Source: Oceanicola sp. 22II-s10i
GTDB lineage: Bacteria > Pseudomonadota > Alphaproteobacteria > Rhodobacterales > Rhodobacteraceae
Reading direction: 5' to 3'
Assembly: GCF_002210105.1 (NCBI RefSeq)
Contig: NZ_AQQU01000002.1
Coordinates: forward strand, 62,001 to 126,000
DNA: 64,000 nt
The notes beneath the pieces were generated by a model that made no database searches, was not told where the DNA came from, and saw only the letters and a program-made list of their open reading frames with translations. The translations under genes were made by a program, and so were the position numbers. Each line of letters begins with the position of its first letter. Position 1 is the stretch's first letter. Of the stretch, positions 46,888 through 55,353 are shown piece after piece.

Positions 46888-47508
46888 GTGACCAAACGCA
46901 CCTCTGCCAAGTACAAGATCGACCGCCGCATGGGCGAAAACATCTGGGGCCGCCCGAAGTCCCCGGTGAACCGCCGCGAATACGGCCCCGGCCAGCACGG
47001 CCAGCGCCGCAAGGCCAAGATGTCGGACTTCGGTCTGCAGCTGCGCGCCAAGCAGAAGCTGAAAGGCTACTACGGCGACCTGACCGAGAAGCAGTTCAAG
47101 CGCATCTACATCGAAGCCGCACGGGTCAAGGGCGACACCGGCGAGAACCTGATCGGCCTGCTCGAGCGCCGTCTGGACGCCGTCGTCTACCGCGCCAAGT
47201 TCGTCGCGACCGTCTTTGCCGCCCGCCAGTTCGTGAACCACGGCCACGTGACCGTGAACGGCCAGAGCGTCAACATCCCGTCCTACCGGGTCAAGGAAGG
47301 CGACGTGATCGCGGTCCGCGACAAGTCCAAGCAGCTGGCCGTCGTGATCGAAGCGACCGGCCTGCCGGAGCGTGACGTGCCCGATTACATAGAGGCCGAC
47401 CACTCCAAGATGACCGCGACCTTCGTCCGGACCCCGGCCCTGGGCGACGTGCCCTACCCGGTGATGATGGAACCGAACCTCGTGATCGAATACTACGCGC
47501 AGAACTGA
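46888..47508 (+). CDS. rpsD: 30S ribosomal protein S4
   Basis: A 206-residue primary 16S rRNA-binding protein: [60 protein letters not shown] and the S4 domain [20 protein letters not shown]. The start is GTG at 46888 with AAGGAG 8 nt upstream; no ATG fits. Monocistronic with its own promoter and terminator, as usual when it stands outside the alpha operon in alphaproteobacteria. Confidence 0.97.
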   Translation: MTKRTSAKYKIDRRMGENIWGRPKSPVNRREYGPGQHGQRRKAKMSDFGLQLRAKQKLKGYYGDLTEKQFKRIYIEAARVKGDTGENLIGLLERRLDAVVYRAKFVATVFAARQFVNHGHVTVNGQSVNIPSYRVKEGDVIAVRDKSKQLAVVIEATGLPERDVPDYIEADHSKMTATFVRTPALGDVPYPVMMEPNLVIEYYAQN

Positions 47509-47529
47509 TCGTTCCGCGGCGCGCATTGC

Positions 47530-47558
47530 AGGGCCGTCCCGATCGGGGCGGCCCTTTT
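47530..47558 (+). terminator. Rho-independent terminator after rpsD
   Basis: AGGGCCGTCCC (47530-47540), loop GATC, GGGGCGGCCCT (47545-47555): an 11-bp stem with one G-T pair, followed by TTTTCG. It also separates rpsD from the convergent HxlR gene. Confidence 0.88.
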
Positions 47559-47586
47559 CGTTTGCGCTCAGGGTCTCGGCGGCCGC

Positions 47587-47946
47587 TCAGGCTTCGGCGG
47601 GTCCGGGCGCGAAGTCGGGCAGGCTGTGTTCGATCCAGTCGGCCAGGTGGCGCAGCCGCCGCGCCGCTTCCTCGCCCAGTGGGGTCAGGGTGTAATCCAC
47701 GCGCGGCGGCACCTCGTTGTGGTCCTGCCGCCGGATCAGCCCGATGGCCACGAGGTTGCCGAGCGTTTCCGACAGCATCCGCTCGCTGATCCCGTCGATC
47801 CTGCGCCGGATCTCGGCAAAGCGCATCGTGCCGTCCTTAAGCGCCAGCAGCACCAGGAATCCCCAGCGACTCGTCAGTTGCCGCAGGACCAGACGCGACG
47901 GGCAATTCGCGGACATGACGTCCGGGGTCAGGGCATCTTCGGGCAT
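47587..47946 (-). CDS. HxlR-family transcriptional regulator
   Basis: A 119-residue winged-helix regulator: SRWGFLVLLALKDGTMRFAE, IDGISERMLSETLGNLVAIG and RVDYTLTPLGEEAARRLRHL. A conserved Cys (ANCPSRLVLRQ) sits just before the domain, as in redox- or quinone-sensing HxlR proteins. CAGGAG precedes the ATG. It is divergent from a QorB-type gene with an inverted-repeat operator between them, which is the classical QorR/YtfH arrangement. Confidence 0.93.
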   Translation of the reverse strand: MPEDALTPDVMSANCPSRLVLRQLTSRWGFLVLLALKDGTMRFAEIRRRIDGISERMLSETLGNLVAIGLIRRQDHNEVPPRVDYTLTPLGEEAARRLRHLADWIEHSLPDFAPGPAEA

Positions 47947-47988
47947 CTGTGCGCTCCTGCAGAAGGGGGTATGCCGGGAAATCTTATG

Positions 47989-48021
47989 CTTACGAAAATG
48001 TAAGTTCTTACTTTTCGTAAG
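47989..48021. promoter_or_regulatory. Inverted-repeat operator between HxlR and QorB-type genes
   Basis: CTTACGAAAATGTAAG (47989-48004) and CTTACTTTTCGTAAG (48007-48021) are inverted copies missing one A. They lie in the 127-bp divergent gap, 43 bp before the HxlR ATG and 53 bp before the reductase ATG. This is consistent with an HxlR dimer-of-dimers site controlling both genes. Confidence 0.7.
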
Positions 48022-48073
48022 TAAAGGGTGCAGATCAGTCGCATCCAGAGATTATCACCTTAAGGAGACAGAC

Positions 48074-48916
48074 ATGACCATCGCAGTGACCGGAGCAACC
48101 GGACAACTCGGCCGACAGGTCGTCGGGAAACTGAAGCAGGCGGGTGTCGTACCCGTCGCACTGGCCCGCGATCCTTCGAAAGCCGCGGATCTGGGCGTCG
48201 AAACCCGACTGGCCGATTACGACCGGCCTGAGACCCTCACACCGGCGCTGGCCGGCGTGGACACCCTCCTGCTGATCTCGTCCAGCGAGGTCGGCAAGCG
48301 CGCGGCCCAGCACGCCGCCGTCATCGACGCGGCGGTCGCGGCGGGCGTGGGGCATATCGTCTATACCTCGATCCTCAACGCGCCGGACAACCCGATCTCG
48401 CTGGCCGCCGAACACCGGGCGACCGAGGCCGCGCTGGCCGCGTCCGGCCTGACCACCACCATCCTGCGCAACGGCTGGTATTCCGAGAACTACGCCGCAA
48501 GCCTCCCCGCCGCCGTCGCCAACGGCGCAGTCATCGGCAGCGCGGGCGAGGGCCTGATCTCGGGCGCCGCGCGTGAGGATTTCGCGGATGCGGCGGTGGC
48601 CGTGCTGACCGGGTCGGGACACGAGGGCAAGGTCTATGAACTGGCGGGCGACGCGGCCTTCCGGCTGTCCGACCTGGCGGCCGAGGCGAGCCTGCAGACC
48701 GGCAAGGACATCGGCTATGTCGACATGCCGGCGCAGGATTACGCGGCCGTGCTGGAAAAGATCGGTCTCGACGGCGGACTGGCCGCTGCCATCGCGGGCT
48801 GGGACGTGGACGCCGCCGGTGGTGCGCTCTACTCCTCCGACCGCACGCTCTCGACGCTGATCGGCCGCCCGACGACGCCGCTGCCGCAGGTCGTCAAGGC
48901 CGCTCTGGCCGCCTGA
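48074..48916 (+). CDS. NAD(P)H:quinone oxidoreductase of the NmrA/QorB type
   Basis: A 280-residue atypical SDR: TIAVTGATGQLGRQVVGKLK (NADP-binding GxxGxxG), LLLISSSEVGKRAAQHAAVI, TTTILRNGWYSENYAASLP and SAGEGLISGAAREDFADAAV. QorB reduces quinones by two electrons. AAGGAGACAGAC precedes the ATG. The divergent HxlR gene is its probable repressor, responding to quinones or electrophiles. A terminator follows. Confidence 0.92.
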   Translation: MTIAVTGATGQLGRQVVGKLKQAGVVPVALARDPSKAADLGVETRLADYDRPETLTPALAGVDTLLLISSSEVGKRAAQHAAVIDAAVAAGVGHIVYTSILNAPDNPISLAAEHRATEAALAASGLTTTILRNGWYSENYAASLPAAVANGAVIGSAGEGLISGAAREDFADAAVAVLTGSGHEGKVYELAGDAAFRLSDLAAEASLQTGKDIGYVDMPAQDYAAVLEKIGLDGGLAAAIAGWDVDAAGGALYSSDRTLSTLIGRPTTPLPQVVKAALAA

Positions 48917-48940
48917 ATCGTCCGAACCGGCGCCTTGACG

Positions 48941-48966
48941 GGCCCTCGCATCATGCGGGGGCCTTT
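48941..48966 (+). terminator. Terminator after the QorB-type gene
   Basis: GGCCCTCGC (48941-48949), loop ATCAT, GCGGGGGCC (48955-48963), 9 bp with one T-G pair, followed by TTT. A second hairpin TGCAAAGCG/CGCTTTGCA (49004-49029) lies between it and the homospermidine synthase gene. Confidence 0.65.
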
Positions 48967-49112
48967 CCGCGTCGGGGCACCCTACAAGGCCCCCGAAATC
49001 GCCTGCAAAGCGGGCCCGCGCGCTTTGCACTTGCAGCGAAAGCCGGGAATTGGCATGGACCCTGCCCGTGGCGGCATTAGTCTGTTCCACAATAGAAGGA
49101 GGCCGAAGTCCC

Positions 49113-50534
49113 ATGACGCACCCTGTTTACGCCCGGATCGAAGGACCCGTGATCCTGATCGGCTTCGGTTCGATCGGCCGTGGCACGCTGCCGCTGATCG
49201 AGCGGCACTTCGATTTCGACCGCGAGAAACTCACGGTGATCGAGCCGAACCCGGCTCTGACCGACGAACTGAAGGCGCGGGTGCCAAATGTCGTGACCGA
49301 GGCACTGACCGAGGCGAACTATCGCGACATTCTTGGCGGGCTGTTCCAGGGCAGTGGCGGGTTCGTGGTGAACCTTAGCGTCGATACATCATCGCTCGAC
49401 ATCATGAAATTCTGCCGGGAAAACGGGGTGTTGTACATCGACACTGTCGTGGAGCCATGGGCCGGCTACTATTTCGGGACCGAAGACAACGCCGCGCGCA
49501 CCAACTACGCGCTGCGCCAGGCGGTGCGGGACGAAAAGGCGGCCAATCCGGGGGGCACCACGGCGGTCAGCTGCTGCGGGGCCAATCCGGGCATGGTGTC
49601 GTGGTTCGTCAAGGAAGCTCTGCTTATGCTTCAACGGGATACGGGGCGCGGTGAAAGCGTGCCGGAGACCCGCGAGGGCTGGGCAAAGCTGATGCAGGAC
49701 CTCGACGTCTGGGGCGTGCACATCGCCGAGCGGGACACGCAGGTCCGGCTGACTCCGCGCGAGCCGGGTCATTTCGTGAACACATGGTCGGTCGAGGGCT
49801 TCATCGCCGAGGGGTTTCAGCCCGCGGAACTGGGCTGGGGCAGCAAGGAGACGTGGCGGCCCGAGAATTCGCATTCACACTCAAAAGGTTGCATGGCCGG
49901 GATCTGGCTGGAGCAGCCGGGCGCGAACACCCGGATCAAGACATGGTGCCCGACGCCGGGTCCACAGTTCGGCTTCCTCGTGACCCATAACGAGGCGATT
50001 TCCATTGCCGATTACTACACCGTCGGCGCGCCCGATGCGCCCGATTACCGGCCGACCTGCCACTACGCCTATCACCCCTGCGACGACGCGGTGCTGAGCC
50101 TGCACGAGATGTTCGGCTCCAACCAGATCCAGGAGGTGCATCACATCCTCGACGTGGACGAGATCGAACCGGGCGGGATCGACGAGCTGGGTGTCCTGCT
50201 TTTCGGTCATGAAAAGAATGCCTTGTGGTACGGCTCTCGCCTGTCGAATGAAGAGACCAAGTCGCTCGCGCCGGATCAGAACGCGACCGGTCTGCAAGTG
50301 ACCTCGGCCGTTCTCGCTGGGATGGTCTGGGCGCTGGAGAACCCGGAAGCCGGGATCGTCGAGACGGACGAGATGGACCACAAGCGGTGCCTGGAGGTGC
50401 AGCTGCCCTATCTCGGGCCGGTCGAGGGGCATTACACCGACTGGACGCCGCTGACGGACCGCCAGACCCAGTTTCCCGAGGATCTGGACGAGGCAAATCC
50501 CTGGGCATTCCGGAACGTTCTGGAGCGGCTTTAG
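49113..50534 (+). CDS. hss: Homospermidine synthase
   Basis: A 473-residue NAD-dependent enzyme making sym-homospermidine from putrescine. The Rossmann motif GPVILIGFGSIGRGTLPLIE is at the N-terminus; the core has DTVVEPWAGYYFGTEDNAAR, SCCGANPGMVSWFVKEALL, HSHSKGCMAGIWLEQPGANT and LFGHEKNALWYGSRLSNEET. The length fits the alphaproteobacterial enzyme. The start at 49113 has AGGAGG 10 nt upstream. Homospermidine is a main polyamine in this group. Monocistronic. Confidence 0.95.
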   Translation: MTHPVYARIEGPVILIGFGSIGRGTLPLIERHFDFDREKLTVIEPNPALTDELKARVPNVVTEALTEANYRDILGGLFQGSGGFVVNLSVDTSSLDIMKFCRENGVLYIDTVVEPWAGYYFGTEDNAARTNYALRQAVRDEKAANPGGTTAVSCCGANPGMVSWFVKEALLMLQRDTGRGESVPETREGWAKLMQDLDVWGVHIAERDTQVRLTPREPGHFVNTWSVEGFIAEGFQPAELGWGSKETWRPENSHSHSKGCMAGIWLEQPGANTRIKTWCPTPGPQFGFLVTHNEAISIADYYTVGAPDAPDYRPTCHYAYHPCDDAVLSLHEMFGSNQIQEVHHILDVDEIEPGGIDELGVLLFGHEKNALWYGSRLSNEETKSLAPDQNATGLQVTSAVLAGMVWALENPEAGIVETDEMDHKRCLEVQLPYLGPVEGHYTDWTPLTDRQTQFPEDLDEANPWAFRNVLERL

Positions 50535-50582
50535 ATTCAAGAGCGACGTCGGCGTCACGTTGGCGCTTGGATTTACCTGATC

Positions 50583-51341
50583 TTAGAGGTCTTGCCTGAA
50601 GCTGCGTCGATATTCGGCGGGGCTCTGCCCCGTCATGTCGCGAAAGGCGGAGGTGAACGCGGACAGGGAGGCATAGCCGACGGCCAGGGCGACCTCGGTG
50701 ATCGAGGCGTCGTTTTCGGCCAGCAGTTCGATCGCACGGATCATGCGCATGCGGCGGAGCGCGGCGCGCCACGGCATGCCGATCTCGGATGCGAACCGGC
50801 GGGCGAGAGTGCGCGGGGTCACGGCCAGCGTGGCGGCGAGGGCGTCGAAGCTGGGAGGATCCTCCAGCGCAACGGCGGTCAGCGCAAGGGCGCGGCGGAT
50901 CATCGGGCTGTGCCCGGACGGCATGTGTGCGGGCGATGGCGCGCGGGCGAGATGCCAGACCTCCTGCGTGAGCGCGGCGAAAAGGGCATCTGATCGGGGA
51001 TCTCCGGGCGCCTCCGGGTCCGTCCTGTCGCGGAGGGCTGTCAGCAGGGCGCGCGCCAGTGGCGAGATGTCGAAGACGGAGAGCGTGGCGGGCGGTTGCG
51101 GGGTGGCTTCGGGCGCGAAAAGGACCGAGAGCGCGGTCAATGGCTGTGGCAGTTCCACCGTGATCGCGTGATCCGCCGCGATCAGGGCGGCGCGGGCCGG
51201 GGGCAAGGACCACGTCCGTCCCTCCGCCTCCAGCCGCATGGCGCCCCGCGCCGCGTAGAGAAGGTAGTGCCGATCCATCCGGAACGGCTGCGGCGGAGCA
51301 GGCGCGAAATCGCGGTGGATGACGAAGGCGGGCGCGGACAT
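50583..51341 (-). CDS. AraC-family transcriptional regulator
   Basis: A 252-residue regulator: N-terminal cupin-like sensing domain (DRHYLLYAARGAMRLEAEGR, WSLPPARAALIAADHAITVE) and C-terminal double HTH (PSFDALAATLAVTPRTLARR, AENDASITEVALAVGYASLS, AFTSAFRDMTGQSPAEYRRS). It follows the ABM gene by 12 bp and probably regulates it and itself. Effector unknown. Confidence 0.92.
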   Translation of the reverse strand: MSAPAFVIHRDFAPAPPQPFRMDRHYLLYAARGAMRLEAEGRTWSLPPARAALIAADHAITVELPQPLTALSVLFAPEATPQPPATLSVFDISPLARALLTALRDRTDPEAPGDPRSDALFAALTQEVWHLARAPSPAHMPSGHSPMIRRALALTAVALEDPPSFDALAATLAVTPRTLARRFASEIGMPWRAALRRMRMIRAIELLAENDASITEVALAVGYASLSAFTSAFRDMTGQSPAEYRRSFRQDL

Positions 51342-51353
51342 AGGCGCAGGCTA

Positions 51354-51659
51354 TCAGCCTGTCAGGGTCTCGTCGTCCTCCGCGATCAGCCGCAGCGAGA
51401 CGGGCGCGCCGGTCATCAAGGGCCGGACCTCCGCGCCGATCCGGGCGAAGGCGGGCGAGGCGAGGTAGGCGGCCAGGCCCGACTTGTCCTGCCAGCGGTG
51501 CAGGACGGTGACACTGTCCTCGGCGGCGGCGGCGGTCAGGACGTCGAAGGACAGGTTGCCGGGCATCGCACGCGCCTCGGCGGCGTCACGGGCCAAGAGC
51601 GCGGTGGCGCGGGGCCGGTCGGCGGGGGCGACGGGAAAGGTGACGATGGCGATATACAT
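51354..51659 (-). CDS. Antibiotic-biosynthesis-monooxygenase (ABM) domain protein
   Basis: A 101-residue ferredoxin-like fold protein: [63 protein letters not shown] proteins act as cofactor-free oxygenases of quinols or as stress-related dimers. The start at 51659 is the first residue of the strand; a longer frame lacks homology. It precedes an AraC gene in the same unit. Confidence 0.88.
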   Translation of the reverse strand: MYIAIVTFPVAPADRPRATALLARDAAEARAMPGNLSFDVLTAAAAEDSVTVLHRWQDKSGLAAYLASPAFARIGAEVRPLMTGAPVSLRLIAEDDETLTG

Positions 51660-51838
51660 GGGGTCCTCGTGGTTTGCACAGGAGGCAGAATGGCGCGGGC
51701 GGGACCTGTCGCGCTTGCGCCGGGCGGACGAAAACCGGCGCGGGGCGGACAATCCGGCGGCGTGCAGGGGGGTGGCACGGGCTATGGCCTAAGGCGGATC
51801 GCTTCGCTATGAGGGGGCAACACCTTGGGGAACCACAA

Positions 51839-52924
51839 ATGTCTGACCAGATCGCGCCGCAGCCGGGCATCATGGACATCGCGCTCTACGTCTCGGGCGA
51901 GAGCGGTATCGCGGGCCGTTCCGACGTGCTCAAGCTGTCGTCGAACGAAAACCCCTATGGCTTCTCCGACCATGCGCGCGAGGCGTTTCAGCGCGCGGTC
52001 ACGAACCTGCACCGCTATCCCAACACCGACCACGCCCCCCTGCGCCGGGCGATCGGCGAGATCCACGGGCTGGACCCGGACCGGATCATCTGCGGCGTCG
52101 GCTCGGACGAGGTGCTGCAGTTCATCGCGCAGGCCTACGCCGGGCCGGGGGACGAGGTGATCACCACGGCGCACGGCTTCTCGATGTACCCGATCCTCGC
52201 CCGCGCGGTCGGCGCCGTGCCGGTGACGGTGGACGAGACCGAGCGGCGGGTGGACGTGGACAAGATCCTCGCCGCCGTGACGGAGCGGACGCGGATCGTG
52301 TTCATCGCCAACCCCGCCAACCCGACGGGCACGATGGTGGACGAGGCGGACCTGTCGCGGCTGGCCACGGCGCTGGAGGGGCGCGCGTTTCTCGTGCATG
52401 ACGGGGCCTATGCGGAATTCGTCGAGGGCTTCGACGGCGGGGCCGGTCTGGTCGAGGCGCATCCGAACGTCATCATGACGCGCACGTTTTCCAAGATTCA
52501 CGGCCTCGGCGGGCTCCGTATCGGCTGGGGCTATGCGCGTCGCGAGGTGATCGATGTGCTGAACCGCCTGCGCCAGCCGTTCAACCTGTCCGAGCCGCAG
52601 ATGGCCGCGGCCGAGGCGGCGGTCAGGGACGTCGCGTTCACGCGCCGGTGTCGGCAGGAAAACGCCCGCTGGCGGGACTGGTTGCGCAACGCTCTGGTGC
52701 AGATGGGCGTCGGGTGCGACGAAAGTCATGCGAATTTCGTGCTGGCACGGTTCGCGGATGCGGACGAGGCGGCGACGGTGGATGCCGCGCTCAAGGCTGA
52801 GGGGATCATCGTGCGCCGGGTCGGGGGCTATGGCTTTCCCGAGGCGTTGCGGATCACGGTGGGCGACGAATCCGCCTGCCGCCGCGTGATCCACGTGATC
52901 GGCCAGCAGAAGGGAGTGCGCTGA
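51839..52924 (+). CDS. hisC: Histidinol-phosphate aminotransferase
   Basis: A 361-residue PLP aminotransferase: [59 protein letters not shown] and the PLP Lys in [19 protein letters not shown]. It transaminates histidinol phosphate, and in this gene order (before an arogenate/prephenate dehydrogenase) may also serve aromatic amino acids. A ribosome site is not evident (TTGGGG is 12 nt up). TGATG joins it to the next gene. Confidence 0.92.
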   Translation: MSDQIAPQPGIMDIALYVSGESGIAGRSDVLKLSSNENPYGFSDHAREAFQRAVTNLHRYPNTDHAPLRRAIGEIHGLDPDRIICGVGSDEVLQFIAQAYAGPGDEVITTAHGFSMYPILARAVGAVPVTVDETERRVDVDKILAAVTERTRIVFIANPANPTGTMVDEADLSRLATALEGRAFLVHDGAYAEFVEGFDGGAGLVEAHPNVIMTRTFSKIHGLGGLRIGWGYARREVIDVLNRLRQPFNLSEPQMAAAEAAVRDVAFTRRCRQENARWRDWLRNALVQMGVGCDESHANFVLARFADADEAATVDAALKAEGIIVRRVGGYGFPEALRITVGDESACRRVIHVIGQQKGVR

Positions 52925-53841
52925 TGGCGCAGGTTTACGGGCGTGTGGCCCTGATCGGGCTGGGGCTGATCGCGTCCTCGATGTTCTGGGCGATGAAGCG
53001 CGGCGGCGTCGCTGGCGAGGTGACGGGCTATGCGCGGTCCGAGGCCACGCGCGAGACGGCGCGCCGGATCGGGCTGTGCGACCGGGTTTTCGACAGCGCG
53101 GAAGAGGCCGTGGAGGGCGCCGATCTGGTGGTGCTCTGCGTGCCGGTCGGGGCCATGGGGCCGGTGGCCGAGGCGATCGCGCCGCATCTCAAGCCGGGGG
53201 CGACGGTGATCGACGTGGGGTCGGTCAAGCAGTCGGTGATCGACGCGGTCGGGCCGCATATCCCCGAGGGCGTGCATTTCGTGCCGACCCACCCGATGGC
53301 GGGGACCGAGCATTCGGGGCCCGAATCCGGCTTTGCCGAGCTCTTCGACAACCGCTGGTGCCTCGTGGTGCCGGGGGATGCGGACGAGGCGGCAGTCGCG
53401 GCGGTGGAGGCCTATTGGCAGGCGCTCGGCGCGAACACCGAGCGGATGGAGGTGGGGCACCACGATCTGGTCTGCGCGGTGGTCAGCCACGTGCCGCACC
53501 TGATCGCCTACACGATGGTGGGCGTGGCCGACGACCTGCGGCGCGTCTCGGACCAGGAGGTCATCAAGTTCTCGGCGGCGGGCTTCCGGGATTTCACCCG
53601 GATCGCGGCGTCGGACCCGACCATGTGGCGCGACGTGTTCCTGTCCAACAAGGACGCGGCGCTGGAGATCCTCGGGCGCTTCACCGAGGAACTGTTCGCG
53701 CTGCAGCGGGCGATCCGGACCGGGGACGGCGACCTGCTGTTCGACTATTTCACCCACACCCGCGCGATCCGGCGCGGGATCGTTCAGGCCGGGCAGGACA
53801 CGGACAAGCCCGACTTCGGACGGATCGGGGGCCGCGCGTGA
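52924..53841 (+). CDS. tyrC: Prephenate/arogenate dehydrogenase
   Basis: A 305-residue NAD(P)-dependent dehydrogenase of tyrosine synthesis: RVALIGLGLIASSMFWAMKR (Rossmann), LVVLCVPVGAMGPVAEAIAP, FVPTHPMAGTEHSGPESGFA (substrate His) and HLIAYTMVGVADDLRR. Known members convert prephenate or arogenate. It lies directly behind hisC, the usual alphaproteobacterial pairing. The symbol tyrA is an alternative. Confidence 0.92.
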   Translation: MAQVYGRVALIGLGLIASSMFWAMKRGGVAGEVTGYARSEATRETARRIGLCDRVFDSAEEAVEGADLVVLCVPVGAMGPVAEAIAPHLKPGATVIDVGSVKQSVIDAVGPHIPEGVHFVPTHPMAGTEHSGPESGFAELFDNRWCLVVPGDADEAAVAAVEAYWQALGANTERMEVGHHDLVCAVVSHVPHLIAYTMVGVADDLRRVSDQEVIKFSAAGFRDFTRIAASDPTMWRDVFLSNKDAALEILGRFTEELFALQRAIRTGDGDLLFDYFTHTRAIRRGIVQAGQDTDKPDFGRIGGRA

Positions 53842-55106
53842 CGCGGCTGGCCGCGATATTGGCGCTGGCGCTTGCAGCCGGGCCTGTCGCGGCCAAGGCG
53901 CCGGAACAGTCCCTGCGGCCCGTGGCGCGCGTGGCCACGGCTCCGGCCGTGACGCCAGACGCTGCGGAGTCCGATGTGGTCGAGGATGCCGGGTCCGAAG
54001 GGGCTGCGGCGGCGGTGGCGACGATCACGGTGCTGGAACTCACCGCGCGGGGCAGGGCCCTGTCGGACGTCGCGGCGGTGGAAAGCCTCGCCGGCACCGG
54101 GGCTGAGACGGCGCCGGACCCCGAGCCGGTGCCCGAGGCAGAACCCGATCCGATGCCTGAACCTGCGGTCGTCGTCACGGAAGGTGCGCCCCCGTTGCGG
54201 CCCGGTGCCCGCCCGGCTGTGCTGGCCGGGGCCGGGCAAAGCGGCGCGGAGTCCGGGCGCGGGGATGCCGTGCCGGAGTCTGACGCCGGGGTCAGGGAAC
54301 AGGCCGGGCTGGACCGGTCGCTGCGCCCGGTGTCGCGGCCGCGCGATCTGGATGTCACGGCGGCACCTGCGCCCGCGCCTGCACCGGAACCCGCGCCGGC
54401 GGCAGAGCCGCGGGCCGCGGAGCCTGCCCGGCCGCAGACGGCGCGGGCCATCACCCCCGAAACGCTGGGGGTGAAGCCCGAGGCGGAGCCGAAGCCGCGC
54501 GGTCTGCTGGCCCTGCTGCGTCCGAAACAGCGTTCGCCCGCTGTGGACGACAAGGCCCGGCGACAGGGCGCGGCGCGGCGGCAGGGCTCGGTCTGCGGCG
54601 ATCCGGAGATACAGGGCGTGGCGGTCGGCAAGGTGGCCGGCACGCTGAAGGGCTGCGGTGTGGTCGATGCGGTGCGGATCCAGTCGGTGGCCGGTATTGG
54701 CCTGTCGACGCATGCGGTGATGGATTGCAAGACCGCTCAGACGCTGCGGGCCTGGGTCGACTCGGGGCTCCGGCCCTCGGTCGGGCGCCATGGCGGCGGG
54801 GTGGCGCAGTTGCGGGTCGCCGCCCATTACGCCTGCCGCGGGCGCAACAACCAGAAGGGCGCGCGGATTTCCGAACACGGCAAGGGCCGCGCGATCGACA
54901 TCTCGGCCTTCCGCCTGCGGGACGGGACCGAGATTTCGGTGCTGAAGGACTGGGGCAACGGGACCAAGGGCCAGATCCTGCGCAACCTCCACCGCACGGC
55001 CTGCGGGCCCTTCGGGACGGTTCTGGGGCCGAATTCGGACCGGTTCCACAAGGATCATTTCCATCTCGACACGGCACGGTATCGCAGCGGGTCCTACTGC
55101 CGCTAG
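53838..55106 (+). CDS. Extensin-like C-terminal domain protein
   Basis: A 422-residue secreted protein, GTG start at 53838 overlapping the tyrC stop. Signal peptide (VTRLAAILALALAAGPVAAK), then a long Pro/Ala/Glu-rich linker (about 35-240: PDPEPVPEAEPDPMPEPAV, APAPAPAPEPAPAAEP), then the extensin-like domain: CGVVDAVRIQSVAGIGLSTH, GARISEHGKGRAIDISAFRL and NSDRFHKDHFHLDTARYRSG. The His/Asp motif (HGKGRAIDIS, HKDHFHLD) resembles D-Ala-D-Ala-type metallopeptidases, so cell-wall hydrolysis is possible. Confidence 0.88.
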   Translation: MTRLAAILALALAAGPVAAKAPEQSLRPVARVATAPAVTPDAAESDVVEDAGSEGAAAAVATITVLELTARGRALSDVAAVESLAGTGAETAPDPEPVPEAEPDPMPEPAVVVTEGAPPLRPGARPAVLAGAGQSGAESGRGDAVPESDAGVREQAGLDRSLRPVSRPRDLDVTAAPAPAPAPEPAPAAEPRAAEPARPQTARAITPETLGVKPEAEPKPRGLLALLRPKQRSPAVDDKARRQGAARRQGSVCGDPEIQGVAVGKVAGTLKGCGVVDAVRIQSVAGIGLSTHAVMDCKTAQTLRAWVDSGLRPSVGRHGGGVAQLRVAAHYACRGRNNQKGARISEHGKGRAIDISAFRLRDGTEISVLKDWGNGTKGQILRNLHRTACGPFGTVLGPNSDRFHKDHFHLDTARYRSGSYCR

Positions 55107-55200
55107 GCGCTGACCTGCCGGGATTGCGCCGTCTGGCGACGTCGCGCGGGGAAGGGCTCCGCCCGGCCATCGAGGCCGGACGGTGCCCTGCCTCCGGCGG

Positions 55201-55237
55201 AGGTATTTGGAACCAGAAGAAGCGGGGGACCGGCGCG
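55201..55237 (+). repeat. 37-bp dispersed intergenic repeat, copy 1
   Basis: AGGTATTTGGAACCAGAAGA plus AGCGGGGGACCGGCGCG. It is preceded by a CCTCCG-GCGGAGG hairpin (55191-55203). The same 37 bases occur inverted at 61677-61713 with one mismatch. I recall similar sequences between genes in many Rhodobacteraceae. Confidence 0.8.
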
Positions 55238-55353
55238 GGGCGGAGGGCACGCGCCACATCCTGAGCGATTGCGTGCCGGGGTTTGGCTGGGCCGGGCGGG
55301 TGCCACTAGCATCCGACGAGGCCAAAGGCTGGCCCGAAGTGGGAGCGCGCCCG

